Positions 46,201 to 53,344 of a stretch of DNA of 64,000 nucleotides are shown here, one piece after another. The DNA comes from MGIIa-L3 sp038150305 (lineage in GTDB: Archaea; Thermoplasmatota; Poseidoniia; Poseidoniales; Poseidoniaceae). Position numbers and translations under genes: made by a program. Under the pieces are notes generated by a model. That model had not been told where the DNA came from and ran no database searches. It saw only the letters and a program-made list of their open reading frames with translations. Position 1 is the first letter of the stretch; every line of letters begins with the position of its first letter. The DNA lies in contig JAYOTG010000002.1 of the NCBI GenBank assembly GCA_038150305.1, forward strand, positions 57,972 through 121,971, read 5' to 3'.

Positions 46201-46300
46201 CGCTGAGCGTTCACCGCACGTCCGCCTGGCCGACCTCAAAGCCAGCGCCGACCCCGCCCTCGAAGCCCTTGAAGCGCGCCTCGGCGACATCGAGCTCTGA
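43232..46300 (+). CDS. Large roadblock-like and coiled-coil protein, 1022 aa
   Basis: Residues about 115-215 have the features of a roadblock/LC7 domain (GALLVDRGLLIDSTGDL; GSVLLASASDLALGVW), the fold that serves as platform for small GTPases such as MglA. Residues about 245-325 (AILSMLRVALEEDVYGHL; IVLLRGRPVGMVSSS) resemble a DUF4388-type domain. Residues about 407-680 are coiled coil. Residues about 700-920 are helical, and the acidic Pro/Ala-rich end is likely disordered. No membrane helix. Start at 43232 because the longer frame overlaps the upstream gene, with TGATG coupling. Function unknown; a GTPase-linked scaffold is an inference. Confidence 0.72.
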   Translation: MFTMPPGAEVEGSIDVNELFPFEHGVVTTWIGRRRTPSGHRIVRGRRCIGWVAEGDKGLVFGAPASAQLDALEADAEHVRHQAQAYTVNELAALMAIMPYAAVHAVDVEGLPSGPGPARRLLSRSSAVIMAGLSADEEVLGALLVDRGLLIDSTGDLPEDAETLGALVAETLLTRQSIMGGLGLPEEGHWSLATPQGSVLLASASDLALGVWTTAGADHRRLLHRVSSSVAGRPDEDGQAGHLPEGFVLREGKSGPDAILSMLRVALEEDVYGHLSVGAGERTTAIVLLRGRPVGMVSSSAGTLEEAVHDLTDRARVARLHQLPLDAVIGEGTANVAGFTLNAFGAALASVRTRSESRRATLTSRFQDLLGFDAGLERIAPKVASETRPAGKDTLDVERGGALVIDAGYRQRLEKAEHRVDELQREGAALQARLKLAEEARMRAEVSEREAVEARGDGRTKIEGLGHDVERLKLEAVNAISRAEAAEQRADRLVRRTTELEHQLESRAGELARALADASSRGELAATIQRMAEQEATLRADLQTDSERLAEVRRRLEADERHLSMLEDQSRASHERQAAAVRDLAVAEDAVRAAKAELTAVEAEVKAARRRADDELERRREDEVRRSHLEGELRELLEERRRVLRELGDLGVKRGQSEAEVAHLADQAEALAEAHESALRDIDEARVLRARLTEEPLAQALLEDGSAMSALGPILERLEQTREQGYSVALLDRAVERALHVVQRVVDHAAETPKHLLSDDVMLLLERQVPEAAGVVRGLTRWSVQQRLDHSLNDVVTDVVLDLEHLLEDQDRAITMLRRTRNVLEQLGHLGAPREELDVLLAQCRRPEALPATAKATHKLIRRALDDIHLEADQRDAGEAVALERTAQALEELLTQLEAAGLIAGTPQGHLWTFMSSGQLPSEARNGLAEAPPVEPENEATIEAPAPAPPAEAEAEAVVKEAVPRPASAASTIDDAEERRMIDAELASLDAERSPHVRLADLKASADPALEALEARLGDIEL

Positions 46301-46309
46301 GGTGCGAGG

Positions 46310-46564
46310 ATGTCGGACGCTGCCCCCCTTCCGCCGCAGCAGGACGAAATGGAACACAACCGTCCCTACCCGTTGTTCACCGAGCGAATCATCCTGCTCC
46401 TTGTCCTGCTTGGTGTCGGAGGAGCGGTCTATCTGCTGGCCCTGAACCTCCCCGTTCCACCGTGGGTGACGGTCGTGGTCTCTGTACCGTTGGCCTACGT
46501 GGTGTGGGCCACGCTGGCGGAACGGCTCGGAGGCATCGTGCAGTTGCGTCATCGTGACGCTTAG
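46310..46564 (+). CDS. Small two-helix membrane protein, 84 aa
   Basis: Residues about 25-48 and 50-68 are hydrophobic helices (IILLLVLLGVGGAVYLLA; WVTVVVSVPLAYVVWA) joined by a short turn, with a charged N-terminus inside. GAGG lies about 6 nt before the ATG, 9 bp after the roadblock gene. It may anchor the large protein to the membrane. Its 3' end overlaps the convergent gene by 4 bp. Confidence 0.7.
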   Translation: MSDAAPLPPQQDEMEHNRPYPLFTERIILLLVLLGVGGAVYLLALNLPVPPWVTVVVSVPLAYVVWATLAERLGGIVQLRHRDA

Positions 46565-47781
46565 GTCCAGCTCTTCTCTTCGGGAGGCGGTGGTGCTTCA
46601 CCACGGATGGTTCCCGTCACCACAGCGCGCAACTGGGCCAAGCGATCCCAAGGCATCAACAGCCGCACCGTTGCAGCCACGCCCAAGAAGAGCAGGGCAG
46701 AAATCACCACGCCATAGGTCAGCCTCAGTTCGATGGATTCGGACACTTGTTCGGCCCACTGACTCCCTGTGGTGGTCTGGACCAACTCCAACAAGACGCC
46801 GTGGAAGCCGATGGCCACCATGGTGGCCAACCCGGTCAGACCGAGGTACAGTCCCGTGTGCCGCAGGTGGCTGTTGAGCACGTTGTCCATCTGCCGGACG
46901 TATTCCTCGTCTCGCTTGCAGGACTCGGGCAACCGGTAGGCATACTCCAGGTGACGGATGACGCCAAAGGCGGATTCTTGGAAGACCATCATCAACACGG
47001 CGATGAGGATGAGGGAAAATTGCTCGCGCGTCACCAACTCGAAGCCGAGCAGGCTGACGGTGGGCGTTCCAACCTGAGTGTCGAGGGTGATCAGGTCCTC
47101 GCCGTAGGTGCCGAGTTGGTTGAGGACCACGGGGAAGGTCAGCATGGCGTGCAGGCCCAAGAAGAGCAGCGTGAACCCGATCGACCAGATGATGGCCTGC
47201 CTCGACAGGCCCCAAATGCCTCGCGTTCCCATGATGATGGGCAGCAGGTAGACGAACATGATGAGCAGCGAGAGGATGAGCATCAGCGGCCATTGCAGCA
47301 GGGCCAACTCATCTGAATTTGGAAGGTCGAGCTCGAACCCGATGATCATGCCACCGAGCCACGACAGCAAGGTTCGGCCCACGAGGAGCACGATGAGGCC
47401 GACGATAACGCCCAGCTTGATGCGCTGTTGCACCTTCGGAGATTGGAAGGCCAGCAAGGCCATGCTGCCGCCAAAGGACAATCCGAGCACCAGCGGCACG
47501 TAGAACCGAGCCAGGCCAGAGCGTCCGACGCCGGTCATCCAGTCGCCCAGCGGCAGGTCTGAACCGAGAAGGAATTCGATGGTCTGGAAGAGCATGGTGT
47601 GGTCGATGGAACCGACGACGTAGGTGCTGATGACCTCCATGTACATCCACACCAGCGCAACGGTGGCGGTGATCTGGAGGGCGAGGATCTGCCACTGCTT
47701 TCGCAGGTTCTTGAGGTGCAGGGTGCTTCGGTGACCACCCGCGTGGGTGATGTCGGACTGGGCTTCGACGTCACCGGCCAT
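46561..47781 (-). CDS. Polytopic membrane protein of the DUF58 cluster, 406 aa
   Basis: About 9-10 hydrophobic helices (for example ILALQITATVALVWMY, KLGVIVGLIVLLVGRTLL, LILSLLIMFVYLLPII) with short charged loops and a Pro-rich C-terminus. No family recognised. Starts 1 bp after the DUF58 stop, so it belongs to the same operon as DUF58 and the two-domain gene upstream. Confidence 0.75.
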   Translation of the reverse strand: MAGDVEAQSDITHAGGHRSTLHLKNLRKQWQILALQITATVALVWMYMEVISTYVVGSIDHTMLFQTIEFLLGSDLPLGDWMTGVGRSGLARFYVPLVLGLSFGGSMALLAFQSPKVQQRIKLGVIVGLIVLLVGRTLLSWLGGMIIGFELDLPNSDELALLQWPLMLILSLLIMFVYLLPIIMGTRGIWGLSRQAIIWSIGFTLLFLGLHAMLTFPVVLNQLGTYGEDLITLDTQVGTPTVSLLGFELVTREQFSLILIAVLMMVFQESAFGVIRHLEYAYRLPESCKRDEEYVRQMDNVLNSHLRHTGLYLGLTGLATMVAIGFHGVLLELVQTTTGSQWAEQVSESIELRLTYGVVISALLFLGVAATVRLLMPWDRLAQLRAVVTGTIRGEAPPPPEEKSWT

Positions 47782-47782
47782 C

Positions 47783-49054
47783 TCAGTACCCCCTCACCTG
47801 CATCAAGGCCTGCGCCAGGTCCATGTCCGGCATCCAATCGATGACTTGAGCCCCGGCTCCAGCCAGCGTCGTCAGGCGGTTCTGGCGTTCCATGCGAAGC
47901 ACCTCGTAGGACAGGCGTGGAATGCGGCTGACCAAGCGCTCGAAATCGATGCTCGAAGGCGTCAGGACGGTCACGTCATGGCCTCGGCCCACAAGGTCAC
48001 GCACGGCCGCCGGCACGGTGCCGTCGCCCTCCACGCTGGAGATGATGAAGACGGGTGAGCCACGGCTGAAGCGGCCGGAGATCGAGTTGGTCACCGCCTG
48101 GAGCGGCATCTCACCGCGGTGGTGCACGCCAGCAAGGTTGCTGAGGATCTTGAAGTACTGCTTGTCGCCGGTGTCCGGGGGCAAGTAGGACAGGCCATCG
48201 CCGTAGACCGCCAAGGCCACGGAATCTCGGCGCTGGAGGAAGTAACTCGCCAGGGAGGCAGCGGAGACGCACCCCATTTCCAGCGGATTCTTCAGCACCG
48301 TACCGATGCGAGCGATCTCGCGAGCATCGAGGAGAATGAACACGTCGGTGACCGCATCACGGCACTTTTCGTTGACCATCAGTTCGCCCGTGCGTGCGAA
48401 CGCCTTCCAGTTGATGCTCTTGAACGGGTCACCGGGGACGTATTCCCGAAGCGAGTAGAATTCAGAGCCTTGGCCGGGGGTGCGGAGCGTGGTCGCGCCG
48501 GTGTACATCTTCGGCGTTCGGCTTCGAAGAAAGGCTTCCTCGACGTCTTTGACCTGCGGGAAGACGATGACGTCGGAGTGGTGGTCGACCCGCATTTCGT
48601 CCACACCGAGGTTGAACGTGTTGCGATGGCGCAGGGACACGGGTCCGATGGTGTAGTGGCCCCGGAGCGGGCAGCGCAACACGTAACGGATTCGGGCCGA
48701 CTCACCGGGTTTGAGGTCGAGGCGCATTTGGTTCAGGCCGCTTCGAAGCTTCATCTCGTGCGGCACGTTGTCGAAGACCTCGAGGGTCTGCGTGCGGCGC
48801 AGTGAGCGGTTGATGACGAGCAGTTCCACGTAGAGGTCATCGCCCTTGTACAGGTTGTCCGCAGAGAGCGTGCGTTGGACCTCGATGTCACCGTGGCCGG
48901 ACATCCATGAATTGACCGTGATGAAGGCGATGAAGGTGAACCCGAGGATCATCATCTGGAAATTGGAGATCATCATCCCGATGAGGATGAGGGACAGCCC
49001 GGCCACGAGGGTGAAGGCAGCCTTGCGCGTCCACATGGTCAACCACGCCCCCAT
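47783..49054 (-). CDS. DUF58 protein with N-terminal membrane helices, 423 aa
   Basis: Residues about 10-45 hold two membrane helices; the DUF58 signature GSEFYSLREYVPGDPFKSIN follows at about 195-215, and the C-terminal half (VFILLDAREIARIG; VFIISSVEGDG) is a vWA-like domain with a degenerate MIDAS region. DUF58 proteins act with MoxR ATPases. MoxR is about 37 kb away. Start is ATG 49054 or ATG 49036; the latter starts 2 bp after the upstream gene's stop. Confidence 0.88.
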   Translation of the reverse strand: MGAWLTMWTRKAAFTLVAGLSLILIGMMISNFQMMILGFTFIAFITVNSWMSGHGDIEVQRTLSADNLYKGDDLYVELLVINRSLRRTQTLEVFDNVPHEMKLRSGLNQMRLDLKPGESARIRYVLRCPLRGHYTIGPVSLRHRNTFNLGVDEMRVDHHSDVIVFPQVKDVEEAFLRSRTPKMYTGATTLRTPGQGSEFYSLREYVPGDPFKSINWKAFARTGELMVNEKCRDAVTDVFILLDAREIARIGTVLKNPLEMGCVSAASLASYFLQRRDSVALAVYGDGLSYLPPDTGDKQYFKILSNLAGVHHRGEMPLQAVTNSISGRFSRGSPVFIISSVEGDGTVPAAVRDLVGRGHDVTVLTPSSIDFERLVSRIPRLSYEVLRMERQNRLTTLAGAGAQVIDWMPDMDLAQALMQVRGY

Positions 49055-50655
49055 GCTTTGATGCGCTTCACCAGCGCGACGGTTTGCTCCAAGTTGTACT
49101 TTGACGGCTTCACCGCAAAGGTGGACAACACGTCGTCGTTGATGAGTTGAACCAATTCCTGCACCTGCAAATCATCGAATTCTTCTCGCGTCAGGCCGCT
49201 CTGATTGCGGACCTTGGAGAGGAAGACCTGCCGGATTTTCTCCGTCTCGGCGTAGTAGCCATAACGTTCAGCGTCACCGAATCCGTAGTAGATGATGCTG
49301 AAGACGTGACGCCATCCTTGCGGGTCGCGCTTTCGCAGAAGCACCATTTCGAAGGTCAGGAAGAGGCCAACGAAGAGGATGGCCATGGCCAGGCCTTCAC
49401 CGGTGAAGTAGACCAAGAGAAAGTAGACGGTGTTGTAGCTCTCCGTCAGGACGGCGTTCTGAGCGTGCCGGCTTTCGTCGAAGATCACCTGAGCGTTTGG
49501 TGAAGCCATGCCGGTGGGCTCGGCCGAGGTGTCGGCCAGCGACTCGGCGATCACGTCGAGGATGAGCCTGCGGTTGTCGTTCGTTGGAACGGCCTGTTCC
49601 ACTGCGCCGTAGTCGCCGTCGTTGAAGCCCTCGTAGTCGTACAGGGCATTGATCAGCATGCTCCCGTCTGCGTAGAAGATGATGCGACCGCCTTCGTCCG
49701 GGTCACAACTTCGGTCCGCGCAGGCTTCGACGCTGAGGTTGAACTGTCCCCAGAGGTCAGGCGTCTCCGCGGTGACTTCGTTCCCCACCCAAATCTCGCC
49801 GTCTCCGTTCACGTCAACGGTGGCTTCGTTGCTCGTTTTGGCGAGGATGTTGACCTCGTTGAAGGCTCCTCGCACCTCGGGCAACACCTCGATGCCGGTG
49901 GCGTTGTTCAGCAGCACGCGGTAGGACGCGTTGAACTCCACGACGCCCTGGCCGGGCGCGGTCTGAACCCAGTGGTGTGCACACAAGCCCGCGTCTTCTT
50001 GGCTCATCACCTCGCCGTCAATCAAGGCGCAGGGGTGCGTGACGGTCTCCGCATCCTCGCCCCAGCGGGGGTGGGTGTCCACGGTGGACAGGTCCAGCTC
50101 GGTGCCGTTCATGCCGCAGGGGCTTTCCTGCACGCACATCCAGATGTAATTGAAGTCCAGCTCGGTGGCGTACACCGTGTCGTACAACTGCCAACCGCCG
50201 TACTTCAGTCCAAAGGGGTCGGCGATGTTGCCGGCGTAGCCAAAGTCTTCCATCACGATGACCGTGCCACCGTCTTCGGCGAACTTCACGATGGCCTCGA
50301 TCTCGGAGGGGGAGTATCCGTCCTCGGTGGCGAAGCGAATCAGACCGTCCGGGTCGAATTGAGGCAGAGAAAGCGTGTCACGCTCCACGCCCGCAACGAT
50401 GTACGTGGTGTTCCGGGGGTCGTCGATGTCCGCAAGGAGAAGGGGGCTGCTCACAAGCGAGCGGGTTTCAACCCCCATGGCTTCCAAGTCTTCCCGGAAG
50501 GAGGACAAATCGTTCCAGTCGTCGTCGTAGGCGGACAACTGGTTGACGTTGGCGACGTTGACGAAGGTCAACAACACGCTGAGCAGCAAGGTGGCGAGCA
50601 CGGTCCAGAACGCAATCTGGAGCGCCAACCTCCTGACCTTCGCTGAAGCCTCCAT
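49039..50655 (-). CDS. DUF4350-like membrane protein, 538 aa
   Basis: An N-terminal membrane helix (about 10-32, FWTVLATLLLSVLLTFV) and one near residue 415-440 (LAMAILFVGLFLTFEMVL) flank a large extracytoplasmic part with GGTVIVMEDFGYAGN typical of DUF4350/GATase-like domains of MoxR-linked clusters. A 110-residue cytoplasmic tail follows. Its stop overlaps the DUF58 start. A TATA-like CTTCTAAACGTG (minus strand) and AGAGGAG precede the ATG. Confidence 0.75.
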   Translation of the reverse strand: MEASAKVRRLALQIAFWTVLATLLLSVLLTFVNVANVNQLSAYDDDWNDLSSFREDLEAMGVETRSLVSSPLLLADIDDPRNTTYIVAGVERDTLSLPQFDPDGLIRFATEDGYSPSEIEAIVKFAEDGGTVIVMEDFGYAGNIADPFGLKYGGWQLYDTVYATELDFNYIWMCVQESPCGMNGTELDLSTVDTHPRWGEDAETVTHPCALIDGEVMSQEDAGLCAHHWVQTAPGQGVVEFNASYRVLLNNATGIEVLPEVRGAFNEVNILAKTSNEATVDVNGDGEIWVGNEVTAETPDLWGQFNLSVEACADRSCDPDEGGRIIFYADGSMLINALYDYEGFNDGDYGAVEQAVPTNDNRRLILDVIAESLADTSAEPTGMASPNAQVIFDESRHAQNAVLTESYNTVYFLLVYFTGEGLAMAILFVGLFLTFEMVLLRKRDPQGWRHVFSIIYYGFGDAERYGYYAETEKIRQVFLSKVRNQSGLTREEFDDLQVQELVQLINDDVLSTFAVKPSKYNLEQTVALVKRIKAWGRG

Positions 50656-50744
50656 GCGCCTCTCCTCTAGAACAATGTTCAGACAAAGACGCCTTCATGC
50701 ACGTTTAGAAGGTTGCCCGCCCGTGTGGGCTCGTGCATCACCGC

Positions 50745-50984
50745 TCAGCGGCGAAGATGAACGAGGTTTGCGATGCGCTCAACCTCTTCCGCCGGGACCT
50801 CGACCAAACCGTTTCGCGTGCTCCACGGCAAGCGTTCAGGGTCGATTTCAGGCGCGTGTTGCACGAGCACGTGGGTGATGGTGCCGGTGGTCGGGGCCAA
50901 GCGAAGGTCGTTGACCACACCAAACATCGCTCCTTCCACATCGACGACGTTGCGGCCGATGATTTCGGAGGAGAAACTCGCCAT
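50745..50984 (-). CDS. PRC-barrel domain protein, 79 aa
   Basis: Single PRC-barrel: IIGRNVVDVEGAMFGVVNDLRL with the Gly-x-x-x-Gly type turn, then GTITHVLVQHAPEIDPERL and a C-terminal VEVPAEEVERIANLV. GAGGGAG precedes ATG 50984, which lies 9 bp after the Cdc48 stop, so it is co-transcribed with Cdc48. Function unknown; compare the two-barrel protein at 15841-16434. Confidence 0.82.
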   Translation of the reverse strand: MASFSSEIIGRNVVDVEGAMFGVVNDLRLAPTTGTITHVLVQHAPEIDPERLPWSTRNGLVEVPAEEVERIANLVHLRR

Positions 50985-50993
50985 CGTGCTCCC

Positions 50994-53222
50994 TCAAGCA
51001 GACTCCATGCCGAATCCGAAGTCCTTGGCGTTGCGCTTGATGCCGCTCAACCCGGAGGTCATGTTGCGCTCCATCTTGTCGTAGTACTCCAGCATCTCCG
51101 GGGTGACCGTGGGGCGCACGCGTCCAATGGCTTCCTCAAAGTGCGTTTTCGTGACCTTCTTCTTCCCGGCTCGCATGGCGATGAGGGCCGCCTCACGGCA
51201 TACGGCTTCGATGTCGGCTCCGGTGAAGCCCTCCATCTTGCCGAGCACGTCCTTCATCGAGAAGGTGGACAAAGGCATCCCTTCCGTGTGGATGCCGAGG
51301 ATGGCTTCACGGGAGGGCGAGTCGGGCGGCGGCACGTGCAGAACGCGCTCAAAGCGGCCGCTGCGGAGCAGGGCTGGGTCGATCATCTCGGGTCGGTTCG
51401 TGGCGGCCACGACGATGACGCCGTCGAGGGATTCAACGCCGTCCATGCTGGCCAGCAACTGGTTGACGACGCGGTTGGCCACGTCGGAACCCCCGGTCGC
51501 TGAGTTCGATGCGCGCATGCTGGCGATGGACTCGAATTCGTCGAGGAAGACGATGGAGGGCGCCGACTGCTTGGCTTTCTTGAAGACCTCGCGAATGGCA
51601 CGCTCGGATTCACCCACCCACTTCGAGATGAGTTCAGGGCCCTTGATGCTGATGAAGTTCGCCTGGGCCTCGTTGGCGATGGCCTTTGCGAGCAGGGTCT
51701 TGCCGGTACCCGGGGCGCCGAAGAGGACGATGCCTCGGGGCGGCTTGATGCCAAAGTGTTCGAAGACCTCAGGTTGGGTCAGCGGCCACTCGACGCTCTC
51801 CTTGAGCCGGTCCTTGACCTCGTCCAGACCGCCGACTTCGTTCCAGCTGACTTCTGGAATTTCGACGTAAATCTCGCGAAGCGCCGAGGGTTCGACGTCA
51901 CGGATGGCTTCCTTGAAGTCCTCCATGTTGACCTCCATCTTCTCGAGCACTTCGGGCGGGATGGTCTCCGCCTCAAGATCGATTTCTGGGAGGTAGCGAC
52001 GCAGGGCCTTCATCGCGGCCTCACGCACCAGGGCGCCGAGGTCAGCGCCGACGAACCCGTATGTGTTGTCCATGACCCAGGCCATGTCGAAGTCGTCTGA
52101 GATGGGCATCTGACGGGTGTGGATTTCCATGATTTCTCGGCGGCCTTCGCGGTCGGGCACGCCGATCTCGATTTCGCGGTCGAATCGACCGGGCCTGCGG
52201 AGGGCGGGGTCGAGGGCGTCCTGACGGTTGGTGGCGCCGATGACGACGACGTTTTCTCGGCCCTGCATGCCGTCCATGAGGGTCAGCATTTGAGCCACCA
52301 CGCGGCGCTCGACTTCACCTGAAACGTCCTCGCGCTTCGGACAAATCGAATCGATTTCATCGATGAACACGATGGCAGGCGCGTTGTCGCTTGCCTCGTC
52401 GAAGATTTCGCGGAGCTGCTTTTCCGACTCGCCGTAGTACTTCGAGATGATTTCAGGTCCGTTGATGGACTTGAAGTGGGCGTTGACCTCGGTGGCCACC
52501 GCCTTCGCGATCATCGTCTTCCCGGTGCCGGGAGGTCCGTGCAACAGCACGCCCTTGGGTGGGTCGATGCCGAGACGTCGGAAGAGTTCGGGGTGCTTGA
52601 GGGGCAGCTCGATCATTTCGCGGATTTTCTGCAGTTGCTGGCCGATGCCGCCAATGTCCTCGTAGGTGATGCCCTCGGTTTGACCGACTTCGTCTTCGTC
52701 CACGGCTTCGTCCTTGAGCACGATTTCCGTGTCGTTCGTGACACGCACGATGCCCTTGGGCGTGGTCTGGAGGACCGCGAACGGGAGCGTTTCGCTAAAG
52801 AGCGTCATGCCGGGAATGAAAATACGGTCGCCGGCCATGACCGGACGCTTGTGGAGGCCGCGACGGGCAAAGCCCTCGATGCCTGGTCCAAACTTGACCT
52901 TCTGCTTGTTGGGCATCACGGGGGAAAGCACGAGCTTCTTGCAGTCCTTCGGATCGACCTTGCGCACCGTCACGCGGTCACCCAAGGACACGCCCGCGTT
53001 CTTGCGGATGATGCCGTCCACGCGGATGATGTCGAGTTTGGCGTCTTCGGGACGGCTGCGCCAGTAGATGGCGGCGGTGGTCCGCTGCTCGCCCTTGATC
53101 TCGACCACGTCGCCGGGCTTCAGGTCAAGGCCATGCTCGCCAGAAATGCGGGCGCGTCCGTGACCCACGTCGGAGGGAACCGCCTTGGAGACTCGCAGAG
53201 AAACACCGTCTTCGTCGCTCAT
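50994..53222 (-). CDS. cdc48: Cdc48/VAT-type AAA+ ATPase, 742 aa
   Basis: Hexameric unfoldase that feeds substrates to the proteasome and acts in other remodelling. N-terminal double-psi barrel and 4-beta subdomain occupy about 1-190; D1 Walker A GPPGTGKT is near 229-236, D1 Walker B IVFIDEIDSI; D2 Walker A GAPGTGKT is near 502-509 with D2 Walker B IVFLDEFESI. Both catalytic DE pairs are kept, though D2 has DEFE where DEID is usual and GAPGTGKT where GPPGTGKT is usual. AGGTGAT precedes the ATG. Confidence 0.96.
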   Translation of the reverse strand: MSDEDGVSLRVSKAVPSDVGHGRARISGEHGLDLKPGDVVEIKGEQRTTAAIYWRSRPEDAKLDIIRVDGIIRKNAGVSLGDRVTVRKVDPKDCKKLVLSPVMPNKQKVKFGPGIEGFARRGLHKRPVMAGDRIFIPGMTLFSETLPFAVLQTTPKGIVRVTNDTEIVLKDEAVDEDEVGQTEGITYEDIGGIGQQLQKIREMIELPLKHPELFRRLGIDPPKGVLLHGPPGTGKTMIAKAVATEVNAHFKSINGPEIISKYYGESEKQLREIFDEASDNAPAIVFIDEIDSICPKREDVSGEVERRVVAQMLTLMDGMQGRENVVVIGATNRQDALDPALRRPGRFDREIEIGVPDREGRREIMEIHTRQMPISDDFDMAWVMDNTYGFVGADLGALVREAAMKALRRYLPEIDLEAETIPPEVLEKMEVNMEDFKEAIRDVEPSALREIYVEIPEVSWNEVGGLDEVKDRLKESVEWPLTQPEVFEHFGIKPPRGIVLFGAPGTGKTLLAKAIANEAQANFISIKGPELISKWVGESERAIREVFKKAKQSAPSIVFLDEFESIASMRASNSATGGSDVANRVVNQLLASMDGVESLDGVIVVAATNRPEMIDPALLRSGRFERVLHVPPPDSPSREAILGIHTEGMPLSTFSMKDVLGKMEGFTGADIEAVCREAALIAMRAGKKKVTKTHFEEAIGRVRPTVTPEMLEYYDKMERNMTSGLSGIKRNAKDFGFGMESA

Positions 53223-53270
53223 TCCATCACCTGCGGGGAACCCGCTACACTGGTCTTCTGCGGCTGACCT

Positions 53271-53280
53271 CCTTTAACCT
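53271..53280. promoter_or_regulatory. Putative TATA element between cdc48 and the aldehyde dehydrogenase gene
   Basis: CCTTTAACCT reads AGGTTAAAGG on the minus strand, about 50 bp before the cdc48 ATG, a fitting place for an archaeal TATA box. It could also serve the plus-strand gene at 53345. Confidence 0.4.
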
Positions 53281-53344
53281 CGGGGATGGCTTCGGTTTGG
53301 GCGGGGTGAGCAGGATTGAAGGGCCAACCTCCGCTCGCCGTCTC

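Noticed and set aside
50994..53222. Loss of activity in Cdc48 D2 because of DEFE and GAPGTGKT
   Set aside because: The Walker A Lys/Thr and the catalytic Glu of Walker B are retained; the changes are conservative.
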